NCBI GenBank assembly: GCA_023150095.1
Contig: JAKLLO010000010.1
Span: 1 to 53,083 of the forward strand
Source of the DNA: Zoogloea sp.
GTDB taxonomy: Bacteria; Pseudomonadota; Gammaproteobacteria; Burkholderiales; Rhodocyclaceae
DNA length: 53,083 nucleotides
Direction: 5' to 3'
The notes under the pieces were generated by a model that was not told the origin of the DNA, ran no database searches, and was given only the letters and a program-made list of their open reading frames with translations. The position numbers were made by a program, and so were the translations under genes. Below are positions 20,866-28,132 of this stretch, piece by piece. Numbering within the stretch: position 1 is the stretch's first letter; each line of letters opens with the position of its first letter.

Positions 20866-22260
20866 TCAGATCACCTTGGAGTAGCGGGTCCGCTCCCGGT
20901 CGGAACGCAGGTACTTGTCGAACACCATCGCGATGGCCCGCACCAGCATCCGCCCGGCGGGCAGCACGCTGATCCACTGGTCGTCGATCTTCAGCAGCCC
21001 GCCCTTCTCCATCTCGCGCAGGTCGGCGAGCTCCGCGGCGAAGTACTTCTTGAAGTCGATGAGGTGGGCGATCTCGATGGATTCGATGGACAGCTCGAAG
21101 TGGCACATGAGCGCCTGGATGATCGCCCGGCGCAGCAGGTCGTCCGGGGTCAGCTCGATGCCACGCAGCACCGGCAGGCGGCCGGTATCGAGGATGTCAT
21201 AGTACTCGTCGAGCGTCTTGACGTTCTGCGCGTAGGTGGGTCCGACCTTGCCGATGGCGGAGACGCCGAAGGCCAGCAGGTCGCACTCGGCGTAGGTCGA
21301 GTAGCCCTGGAAGTTGCGGTGCAGGCGGCCCTGGCGCTGGGCGGTGGTGAGCTCGTCGGTCGGCTTGGCGAAGTGGTCCATGCCGATGTAAACATAGCCG
21401 GCCTCGGTGAGGCGGCGAATGGCCAGCTGCAGGATCTGCAGCTTGGTCTCGCCCGACGGCAGCTGCGCATCGACGATGCGGCGCTGGGGCTTGAACAGGC
21501 TGGGCAGGTGCGCGTAGTTGTAGATCGACAGGCGATCCGGCGACAGGGCCAAAATCTGCTCAAGGGTGCGGTTGAAGCTGATGACGTTCTGCTTGGGCAG
21601 GCCGTAGATCAGGTCGACGCTGACCGACTTGAAGCCGTGGGCGCGGGCCGCGTCGATCACGAGCTTGGTCTCTTCCTCGCTCTGGACGCGATTGACGGCC
21701 TTCTGCACATCCGGGTTGAAGTCCTGGATGCCGACGCTCATGCGGTTGAAACCCAGCTCGGCCAGCAGCGCGACGGTGGCTTCATCGACCTTGCGGGGGT
21801 CGACCTCGATGGAGTACTCGCCGTCGGGCACCAGCGTGAAGTGCTTCTTCACGATGCCCATCAGCTGGCGCAGCTCGTCGTGGGACAGGAAGGTGGGCGT
21901 ACCGCCGCCCAGATGCAGCTGCAGGACTTCCCGCGGGCCCTGCAGGCTGGCGACCTGCAGGTCGACCTCCTTCTCGAGGTACTCGAGGTACTTTGCCGAA
22001 CGCCCGTGATCCTTGGTGATGATTTTGTTGCAGGCGCAGTAGTAGCAGATCGTATTGCAGAACGGGATGTGGAAGTATAATGAGAGCGGTTTGCCAATCC
22101 CGCCGATCGACCGCTTGCCGAGCCAGTCACACAGCGCGTCGGAGTTGAAGGCCTCGACGAAGCGGTCTGCGGTCGGATACGAAGTGTAGCGAGGCCCATT
22201 CACATCAAACTTGCGAATGAGCTCGGGGTCGAAAATCAGATCTTTTTGAGTCGCGTTCAT
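20866..22260 (-). CDS. hemN: Oxygen-independent coproporphyrinogen III oxidase HemN
   Basis: This radical SAM enzyme converts coproporphyrinogen III to protoporphyrinogen IX without oxygen, allowing haem synthesis under anoxia. Starting at 22260 gives MNATQKDLIFDPELIRKFD and 464 residues, the normal HemN size. The frame is open further upstream but that part has no family character. The 4Fe-4S motif CNTICYYC (CxxxCxxC) stands near residue 70 after YFHIPF, and LHLGGGTPTFL follows. CxxxCxxC with downstream CNK is typical of true HemN rather than HemW. It is divergent from fnr, with an Fnr box 55 bases upstream of the start, and ends in a strong terminator. Confidence 0.97.
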   Translation of the reverse strand: MNATQKDLIFDPELIRKFDVNGPRYTSYPTADRFVEAFNSDALCDWLGKRSIGGIGKPLSLYFHIPFCNTICYYCACNKIITKDHGRSAKYLEYLEKEVDLQVASLQGPREVLQLHLGGGTPTFLSHDELRQLMGIVKKHFTLVPDGEYSIEVDPRKVDEATVALLAELGFNRMSVGIQDFNPDVQKAVNRVQSEEETKLVIDAARAHGFKSVSVDLIYGLPKQNVISFNRTLEQILALSPDRLSIYNYAHLPSLFKPQRRIVDAQLPSGETKLQILQLAIRRLTEAGYVYIGMDHFAKPTDELTTAQRQGRLHRNFQGYSTYAECDLLAFGVSAIGKVGPTYAQNVKTLDEYYDILDTGRLPVLRGIELTPDDLLRRAIIQALMCHFELSIESIEIAHLIDFKKYFAAELADLREMEKGGLLKIDDQWISVLPAGRMLVRAIAMVFDKYLRSDRERTRYSKVI

Positions 22261-22314
22261 GAGCGTGCTTCTATTAATTCCGCGGAACGATCGCAGAATC
22301 ATCCCGTAATCGTA

Positions 22315-22328
22315 TTGATGTGGATCAA
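22315..22328. promoter_or_regulatory. Fnr-binding site between hemN and fnr
   Basis: TTGATGTGGATCAA matches the Fnr consensus TTGAT-N4-ATCAA at every defined base. It lies 55 bases from the hemN start codon and 51 from the chosen fnr start. It can therefore serve both divergent promoters: activation of hemN at low oxygen and control of fnr by its own product. The exact start points are not identified, so the activating or repressing geometry is open. Confidence 0.9.
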
Positions 22329-22379
22329 AGGGCTCCAAAGGTTGGTAAATCCTCTCAAGTCCAGATGGTAAGCGTACAG

Positions 22380-23114
22380 ATGAGTTCTGCGATTCCAGTA
22401 ACCGCAATCGAGATCAAGACAGCCTGTTCCCAGTGTAATCTGCGTGAACTGTGTCTGCCGTTCGGGCTCGACCCGCGGGAAATCAACCAGCTAGACGAGC
22501 TCGTGGGCAGCCGTCGCAAGATCAAGCGTCAGCAGCACCTTTACCGCTCCGGGGAGTCCTTCGAGGCAATCTACGCGATCCGCGCCGGCTCGTTCAAGAC
22601 CGACGTCATTCTAGAGGACGGCCGCGATCAGGTCACCGGCTTCCAGATGACCGGCGAAGTCCTGGGTCTGGACGGCATCAGCACCGAACACCACTCGTGC
22701 AACGCCATCGCCCTCGAAGACAGCGAAGTGTGCGTGATCCCCTTCAGCCGCCTCGAAGAGCTGTCGCGTCAGGTCGAGAGCCTGCAGCACCAGTTCCACA
22801 AGATCATGAGCCGCGAGATCGTGCGCGACCACGGCGTGATGATGCTGCTCGGCTCGATGCGCGCCGAAGAGCGCCTGGCGGCCTTCCTGCTCAACCTGTC
22901 CCAGCGCTTCACTGCGCGGGGGTTCTCGCCGTCCGAGTTCCACCTGCGCATGACCCGCGACGAGATCGGCTCCTACCTGGGCCTGAAGCTCGAAACCGTC
23001 TCCCGCGCCTTCTCCCGCTTCCAGGAAGAAGGCCTGGTGGCGGTCCAGCAGAAGCACATCCGCATCCTCGACACGCCGGGGCTCAAGCGGCTGTTGAACC
23101 ACCACGCCATCTGA
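22380..23114 (+). CDS. fnr: Oxygen-responsive transcription regulator Fnr
   Basis: This 244-residue CRP/FNR-family regulator holds a 4Fe-4S cluster that is lost in oxygen. The four ligands are Cys16, Cys19 and Cys25 in CSQCNLRELC and Cys107 in HHSCNA, matching the E. coli set (20, 23, 29, 122). The cyclic-nucleotide-like barrel is followed by the HTH EIGSYLGLKLETVSRAFSRF, with the E-x-x-S-R residues that read TTGAT. The ATG at 22380 was chosen by family length. An ATG at 22365 is also possible. A GTG at 22320 would overlap the Fnr box and is unlikely. The stop codon is directly adjacent to that of the convergent SirB-like gene. Confidence 0.97.
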   Translation: MSSAIPVTAIEIKTACSQCNLRELCLPFGLDPREINQLDELVGSRRKIKRQQHLYRSGESFEAIYAIRAGSFKTDVILEDGRDQVTGFQMTGEVLGLDGISTEHHSCNAIALEDSEVCVIPFSRLEELSRQVESLQHQFHKIMSREIVRDHGVMMLLGSMRAEERLAAFLLNLSQRFTARGFSPSEFHLRMTRDEIGSYLGLKLETVSRAFSRFQEEGLVAVQQKHIRILDTPGLKRLLNHHAI

Positions 23115-23501
23115 TCAGACAAGCGCGAGCCAGCCCGCCGGGTTCTTGGTGAGCGCCACTGAAACAATGTATGAAAACACGGCCGCCGCCGCGGCGAGTG
23201 CCGTCACTCGCACGCCGAGCGGCCGTGTTGGCCGCAGGGCCACGACACCGAGGCCGATGTAGGCCAGCAGGCCCAGCACCTTGGCGGTCAGCCAGCCGTG
23301 CACGAAAGGGTACTGCCCGGCCATCCACGCTAGGGCGATGGCGCTGGCGAGCAGGCACGAGTCGATCACGTGAGGAAGCCGTCGGGTCAGCCGCGCCGCA
23401 AGCAGCGGCGAGCCAGTGATCGACCACCAGCCGCGCAAAAGAAAACCCGCGCCGCTCAGCACGACGCAGGTGATGTGGAAATGCTTGATCAGCAGGTACA
23501 T
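23115..23501 (-). CDS. SirB family integral membrane protein
   Basis: This 128-residue protein has four hydrophobic segments, beginning MYLLIKHFHITCVVLSGAGFLLRG, which is the N-terminal hallmark of the SirB family (PF04247). Family members were named for up-regulation of Salmonella invasion genes, but their molecular role is not known. The start at 23501 has a GAGGCGAC ribosome-binding site. The frame upstream of it lacks family character. The gene runs toward fnr and its stop abuts the fnr stop. Confidence 0.85.
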   Translation of the reverse strand: MYLLIKHFHITCVVLSGAGFLLRGWWSITGSPLLAARLTRRLPHVIDSCLLASAIALAWMAGQYPFVHGWLTAKVLGLLAYIGLGVVALRPTRPLGVRVTALAAAAAVFSYIVSVALTKNPAGWLALV

Positions 23502-23550
23502 GTCGCCTCGGATCGGGTTACGCCTTGACGACATTCTCCGGCATCCGCCG

Positions 23551-23570
23551 GGCCCCGTCCTTGCGGGGCC
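23551..23570 (-). terminator. GC-rich hairpin after the ODP-like gene
   Basis: A 7-bp stem ggccccg/cggggcc with a six-base loop stands 6 bases beyond the stop codon of the ODP-like gene on the minus strand. It has no U-tract, so this may be a weak terminator or an RNA-stabilising hairpin before the SirB-like gene. Confidence 0.4.
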
Positions 23571-23576
23571 TCAACT

Positions 23577-24317
23577 TCAGCCGCGCAGCACGCCCACTTC
23601 CAGCGCCGCAAACCAGTTGATGAAGCGCTGCACGTCGGCGCCCTGGTAGATGGCGCCATGCTGCGGCACCATCATGTCGATCTCGAGACGCGAGACACGC
23701 TCGCACCAGTCGCGCTTGGCCCGGTCTGAGCCCATCCAGCGCTTGTGGAAAGCCTCGGAATGGCGAATGTGGCGGGAGAAATCCTCCACGTACAGCCCCC
23801 CCTGATCAGGCGGCAGCAGGGCCGCGCCGATATCACCCGAAAACAGGATCTTGGCCTTCGGGTCGTACAGGTTGAAGTTGCCCGAGGAGTGCAGGTAATG
23901 GGCCGGCACGGCCTGCAGCTCGAGGCTGCCGAGCTTGATGGTCATGCCCGGATCGGGAATCGGCACGAAAGTCGAATCTGCGCCGCCGAAATGGGGCAGG
24001 AAGGACTGCCACAGCCAGCTGGTGTAACACTTGAGATCCGGCTTGAACTCCAGCCACAGGGCCAGCGACGAGATGATGTCCGGGTCCTGGTGGGAGGCAA
24101 AGATGCCCGCCAGCTTGGTCGGGTCGCACTCGGCAGAAAGGGCCGAGAAGACCGCCGGAAAGATCTCGATACCACCGGGGTCGCACAGCAGGGCCTGATC
24201 GCCATCGACGATCACGTATTCGTTGGTGTCGATGATGTAGCCCGGCTTGGTCGCGTCGCGCGCGATCGCCAGCCAGCGGTGGTCGTCTTCCTGGAAGATA
24301 CAGTGAGCCTGCTTCAT
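23577..24317 (-). CDS. Oxygen-binding di-iron protein (ODP)-like, metallo-beta-lactamase fold
   Basis: This 246-residue soluble protein is related to the beta-lactamase-like domain of flavodiiron proteins, but with no flavodoxin domain. Candidate iron ligands are His76, Asp78, Asp80 in SHQDPD, His143 in YLHSSGNF, Asp162 in SGDIGA and His220 in PQHG. The canonical flavodiiron HxExDH is changed: Glu to Asp, and the last His is Ile81. Proteins of this kind in Treponema denticola and other phyla have been described as oxygen and iron sensors that work with cytoplasmic chemoreceptors lacking a sensor domain. The neighbour upstream, six bases away, is exactly a chemoreceptor-like protein without a sensor domain. 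The sensor role here is inferred from that match. An NO or O2 reductase activity is the alternative. Confidence 0.8.
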   Translation of the reverse strand: MKQAHCIFQEDDHRWLAIARDATKPGYIIDTNEYVIVDGDQALLCDPGGIEIFPAVFSALSAECDPTKLAGIFASHQDPDIISSLALWLEFKPDLKCYTSWLWQSFLPHFGGADSTFVPIPDPGMTIKLGSLELQAVPAHYLHSSGNFNLYDPKAKILFSGDIGAALLPPDQGGLYVEDFSRHIRHSEAFHKRWMGSDRAKRDWCERVSRLEIDMMVPQHGAIYQGADVQRFINWFAALEVGVLRG

Positions 24318-24323
24318 GGGTTC

Positions 24324-24944
24324 CTAGTCCTTTACGAGCCGTTCCTTGCCGAGCACTTCGAGGGATCGCTTGATCTGCGCGATCACCTCCGCGAAATCCG
24401 TCGAGACCTGCATCAGCGCCGGGCTGAACCCGCCGCCATAGGCCGCCTCGATCTTGGCCGAGCGGGCCAGCACGCCACCCAGTTCGACCAGCTGCTGGGT
24501 TTCCTCCACCGCGGCGCGCAGGCGCAGGTCGAGGGCACGCAGCTTGGCCTGCTGTGCCGACAGGCGCGCCATGCCACGCTTGCGGGCCTCGCGCACACCG
24601 GGCACTTCGCCAGACAGGCGGATCGCCTCGGCGAGGATCCGCGAGTTGCGCTGCTGCTGCACCACGCCCGTGACGCTGCCCACCGACCCTGAGGTCATGT
24701 CGCGCAGCGAGGCCATGTGTCGGGTGAGATCCTGGGCGAAGCGGCGCAGCTCGTTGGAGAGCACGCCGAACCCCAGCGCCGCGTTGCCCGCGCGCTTGGC
24801 CAGGAAGATGGCGTTGAGGGCCATCAGGTTGATCCGGAAGGCCGTGGCGACAATGGCCTTGATTTCTTCGTTGACCCGCACGATGCCGGCAAGCTCGCCG
24901 GAGCGGCGGGTGGTCAGATTGAGGTTTCGTTCGGGCGCATTCAT
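24324..24944 (-). CDS. Orphan chemoreceptor-like signalling-tip protein
   Basis: This 206-residue cytoplasmic protein has no membrane segment, HAMP or ligand-binding domain. Residues 28-71 (IKAIVATAFRINLMALNAI, then FLAKRAG and VLSNELRRFAQ) align with the hairpin tip of methyl-accepting chemotaxis proteins (consensus INLLALNAAIEAARAGE...VVADEVRKLA). A long helical C-terminal part follows. The helix before the tip is only about 35 residues, far shorter than in classical receptors, and the tip glutamates are replaced (AIFLAKRAGN). The start at 24944 follows a GAGAG ribosome-binding site. A longer frame to 24983 is less likely. It is paired with the ODP-like gene six bases downstream. Whether it can dock CheA and CheW is uncertain. 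Confidence 0.8.
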   Translation of the reverse strand: MNAPERNLNLTTRRSGELAGIVRVNEEIKAIVATAFRINLMALNAIFLAKRAGNAALGFGVLSNELRRFAQDLTRHMASLRDMTSGSVGSVTGVVQQQRNSRILAEAIRLSGEVPGVREARKRGMARLSAQQAKLRALDLRLRAAVEETQQLVELGGVLARSAKIEAAYGGGFSPALMQVSTDFAEVIAQIKRSLEVLGKERLVKD

Positions 24945-25036
24945 TCGGGGCTCTCGGTGACGGACCGCAGGGGTGGGACGCATCGATCGGAGCGGTGGCC
25001 GTGCTCGATCCCATCGGGATGTGCCGGCCGGCTGCC

Positions 25037-25082
25037 GCGGGGAGATTAACGGCGTGATGCCGTCAAGCTTGAGCCTCCCCGC
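25037..25082. other. Nested inverted repeat after the Gcr-family gene
   Basis: An outer 8-bp arm GCGGGGAG (25037-25044) pairs with CTCCCCGC (25075-25082). Inside it a second small hairpin acggc/gccgt forms. It lies 8 bases beyond the stop codon at 25090 on the minus strand, and no T-tract follows. It is a possible transcript end or a processing structure between this gene and the chemoreceptor-like gene. Confidence 0.4.
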
Positions 25083-25089
25083 AGAACCC

Positions 25090-27198
25090 TCAGGAAGCCG
25101 CCGATCGCTTCGGCGGCAGCAGGAAATCCCGCGGCCGGGTGCGCAGGCGGTGCCAAAGGCGGCGGCGCAGCTCGCGCAGATCGGACTTGGGCAGATCGTA
25201 GGCGCGCACTGCGGTCAGCAGCGATAGGGCGAAGCTCACCCCGAGGTTGAGCACGAACATCACGCCGACCCCGGCCACCGCCAGCGACAGCAGCCCGGTG
25301 CCAACCCACTTCATCTCGAGGGACGAGGTGGCGAGGCTGAGGATACCGGAGTTGAGCGTCACGTGACGCACATCCAGGGGCAGGCCGAAGAACTTGCCGA
25401 GCACCGGGGTCATCCCCAGCATCAGCCCGAGGGAGATGTTGGTCGCCCAGCCCGACATGTTGCGCGACACGATCCCGGCCAGCCGCATCATCCGCAGCCG
25501 CCCGAAGCGGTTGCCGAGCCGGTGCTCGGCGATCGCCTGGGGCAGCCGGTGATACACCGCCCAGTTATCCACCCAGCCGCCCACCAGCGCCGCGAGGTAC
25601 AGGATCACCCCGGTGAGCGCCGCGTAGAACACCGTGCCGCTATCGACCGGGCTGAGGGAATGGAAGACGTAACGGGCTTCCTCGGTGGTCAGGAAGGCGT
25701 GGCCGGTGGCAAGGCGCCACGCCGCATCGAAGGCGTAGGCACCGCAGGCCACCACCACCACGTTGGCGATGGTCGCCGCCAGCTGCGAGTGGCAGATGCA
25801 CGCCGCGTAGTCGACGATCACGTCCAGGCGCTCGTTGCCCTTGCGGTCACGGATGATGGCCGCGAAGGCAGCGGCAGTCATCGCCGGCTGCTTGGTGGCG
25901 AGGATCAGCCCCAGCGCCTGCAGGATCAGGAAGCTGATCGCGTAGTTGAGGCCGGAGCCCAGGCCTTCGACGAACAACGCCAGCCCGGCACCGGCGATGG
26001 CCATCTTCATCGCCGCGGTGCCCACCGTCAGCAATCCGCCACCGGCCGCAGCGGTCCAGATGTGACGGTAATCGGCCCCGGTCTCGGCGATGTAGTGCTC
26101 GCCGGTCTTGCCGGCCCGATCCACGATGCGCCGCTGCAGGCGCTGCAGGTTGGCCCGCACCAGATGGCGCAGGCTGGTGCTCTCGTGGGCCGCGTAGGCC
26201 AGCTGCTGGAGCAGCAGCAGGGTCGGCCCGGGCGAGCCGGGATCGGCGGCCATCACCCCGACGATGGTCTCCATGCGCACGAGGCAGCGGTCGAGCACAT
26301 CCAGCCCGTACACGATATCCACGCTGATGCCTTCGGATTCGAGGCGCGTGGAGATGAGGTGCATCTCCTCCCGGCTGGCTTCCAGATCGGCCTGCCAGGC
26401 CTCGACGAGCTGCATCGACACGCGGCCCTGCTCCCAGGCGCAGAGCAGGTTCTCGCCGCTGTCGGCAAGCCGCCGGAAGGGCGAGCGGGCCACCGGGCGG
26501 TGCTCGCCCCGCGCCCGCAGCTTGAGGGACAGGCCCTGCCCCTGCACGCGCGCCAGGAGCAGCCGGAAGCCATCGGCCATCGCGCCCTTCAGGGCCGTGC
26601 TCATCCCCGGATCGTCAGCCGGAAAGAGCAGATCGACGGCCCGCTGGAAGGTGGACGGCTGCAGGCCGCGGATGAGGGTCAGATCCTTGTTGCGCCGGAA
26701 GCTGCGGCTCATCAGGTGCGAAAGGTCGTGGTCGTCCCGGGGCGAGGGGATGATCTTGGCGGTAAGCCGGTCGCCGAACTCCGACAGGAAGCCCCGGTCT
26801 CCGGGAATCCCCACCTCGCCGAACAGGTTGGCCCCGTCCGTCTCGTCGAGGATGCAGCGGATCGCCCGGCGCACCGCCGCGGCCAGATCGGGATGGGCGG
26901 CGAGCACGTCCATCAGCACCGCAAAACGCTGGGTGGCCGAACCGTGCACATCGGCCGAATCGATGTACACGTCGCCCCACAGGGCACCCCCGGCGAGCCA
27001 GGCGGTCAGGTCGCGCCAGGCATCGAGCCGGTCGGGCAGGTCGGCGGCAGCCACCAGCCCGGCGAGGCGCGCGGCGAGCCTGGGCAGGTCGCGCTGCCCC
27101 TGTCGCTGCTCGGGCAGCACGGAATGGATGGATGCGAGCAGGGCGTCGCGGGTGAAGGCCTCGGCAAGCGCCGCGTCGAGGGTAAACGTATTTGACAT
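25090..27198 (-). CDS. Gcr family membrane protein (annotated elsewhere as 'site-specific recombinase')
   Basis: This 702-residue protein (ATG at 27198) belongs to the family often labelled site-specific recombinase, Gcr (PF10136). The N-terminal half is soluble and helical. The C-terminal half (about residue 370 on) has several membrane segments, such as GGLLTVGTAAMKMAIAGAGLALF, YAISFLILQALGLIL and VAGVGVMFVLNLGVSFALSLL, with the conserved GLMLGMTPVLGKFFGLPLDVRHVTLNSG between them. I see no tyrosine- or serine-recombinase active-site motif, so the recombinase name is doubtful. The function is unknown. It is divergent from truC and upstream of the chemoreceptor-like gene. Confidence 0.75.
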   Translation of the reverse strand: MSNTFTLDAALAEAFTRDALLASIHSVLPEQRQGQRDLPRLAARLAGLVAAADLPDRLDAWRDLTAWLAGGALWGDVYIDSADVHGSATQRFAVLMDVLAAHPDLAAAVRRAIRCILDETDGANLFGEVGIPGDRGFLSEFGDRLTAKIIPSPRDDHDLSHLMSRSFRRNKDLTLIRGLQPSTFQRAVDLLFPADDPGMSTALKGAMADGFRLLLARVQGQGLSLKLRARGEHRPVARSPFRRLADSGENLLCAWEQGRVSMQLVEAWQADLEASREEMHLISTRLESEGISVDIVYGLDVLDRCLVRMETIVGVMAADPGSPGPTLLLLQQLAYAAHESTSLRHLVRANLQRLQRRIVDRAGKTGEHYIAETGADYRHIWTAAAGGGLLTVGTAAMKMAIAGAGLALFVEGLGSGLNYAISFLILQALGLILATKQPAMTAAAFAAIIRDRKGNERLDVIVDYAACICHSQLAATIANVVVVACGAYAFDAAWRLATGHAFLTTEEARYVFHSLSPVDSGTVFYAALTGVILYLAALVGGWVDNWAVYHRLPQAIAEHRLGNRFGRLRMMRLAGIVSRNMSGWATNISLGLMLGMTPVLGKFFGLPLDVRHVTLNSGILSLATSSLEMKWVGTGLLSLAVAGVGVMFVLNLGVSFALSLLTAVRAYDLPKSDLRELRRRLWHRLRTRPRDFLLPPKRSAAS

Positions 27199-27296
27199 AG
27201 GCAAAGTATGCCCCGAGAAGATGGATTTAGGTTCGTCCTCCTGCAGGGCGGGAAGGTTCCGCCCCGCGCCCGTGGCCGCCGGTTTACCATCCCGCC

Positions 27297-28061
27297 ATGC
27301 TTCCGATCCTGTTCCAGGACGACCACGTGGTCGTCATCCACAAGCCGGCCGGGCTGCTCGTCCATCGCAGCGAGCTCGACCGCCACGAAACCCGCTTCGC
27401 CGTGCAATTGCTGCGCGACCAGCTCGGCCGTCACGTGCATCCGGCCCACCGCCTCGACCGGGGCACCTCGGGCGTGCTGGTGTTCGCCCTCGACCGGGAC
27501 ACCGCCCGCCAGCTCGGCGGCCAGTTCGAGCGGCAGGAAGTTGCCAAGACCTACCTCGCGGTGGTGCGCGGCCACCCGCCCGAAGCCGGGCGCATTGACC
27601 ACGCCCTCACCCGCCGCCGGGACGACGCCGAGTGGGTCGGCGACGAGTCCTCCGACGCCGCCCAGCCGGCGATCACCGATTTCCGCACCCTCGCCACCTG
27701 CGAGCTGCCCTTTGCCGTGGATCGCTACCCCACCAGCCGCTACGCGCTGGTCGAGCTCACGCCCCACACCGGCCGCAAGCACCAGATCCGGCGCCATCTC
27801 AAGCACCTTTCCCACCCCATCATCGGCGACGCCACCTTCGGCAAGGGCCGCCACAACCGCTTCTTCCAGCAGCAGTTCGGCTGCCACCGGATGCTCCTCG
27901 CCTGCGTGCGGATGCAGTTCGTCCATCCGGTCAGCGGCGCGCCGCTCGATGTCGTCGCCCCGCCGGACGGCGAATTCGCCGCGGTCCTCGAAGCCCTCGG
28001 CTGGGCCACCGCCTTGCCGCCCGGGCTTTACCCGCCTTTACCTTCCGCCAACCCGGCTTAA
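27297..28061 (+). CDS. truC: tRNA pseudouridine(65) synthase TruC-like
   Basis: This 254-residue member of the RluA/TruC group isomerises uridine 65 of tRNA to pseudouridine. The catalytic aspartate is Asp54 in HRLDRGTSG. Other motifs are AKTYLAVVRG and the RNA-contacting TGRKHQIRRHLKHLSHPIIGD. The N-terminus LFQDDHVVVIHKPAGLLVHRS is close to TruC. RluA-type rRNA enzymes are the alternative, but the absence of an S4 domain and the length suit TruC. The closing residues are proline-rich. It is followed after 71 bases by the dioxygenase-like gene. Confidence 0.88.
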   Translation: MLPILFQDDHVVVIHKPAGLLVHRSELDRHETRFAVQLLRDQLGRHVHPAHRLDRGTSGVLVFALDRDTARQLGGQFERQEVAKTYLAVVRGHPPEAGRIDHALTRRRDDAEWVGDESSDAAQPAITDFRTLATCELPFAVDRYPTSRYALVELTPHTGRKHQIRRHLKHLSHPIIGDATFGKGRHNRFFQQQFGCHRMLLACVRMQFVHPVSGAPLDVVAPPDGEFAAVLEALGWATALPPGLYPPLPSANPA

Positions 28062-28100
28062 CACGCCGCTTTCCTAAACTCCGCCCCATGCCGGGCGCCC

Positions 28101-28123
28101 CCGGAAACCCCTTCACTTTCCGG
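28101..28123 (+). promoter_or_regulatory. Hairpin overlapping the ribosome-binding site of the dioxygenase gene
   Basis: The arms ccggaaa (28101-28107) and tttccgg (28117-28123) form a 7-bp stem whose right arm includes the first two bases of the GGAG site (28122-28125), seven bases before the ATG. It may mark the end of the truC transcript or tune translation of the next gene. The stem is short, so confidence is low. Confidence 0.35.
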
Positions 28124-28132
28124 AGTCTCCCC

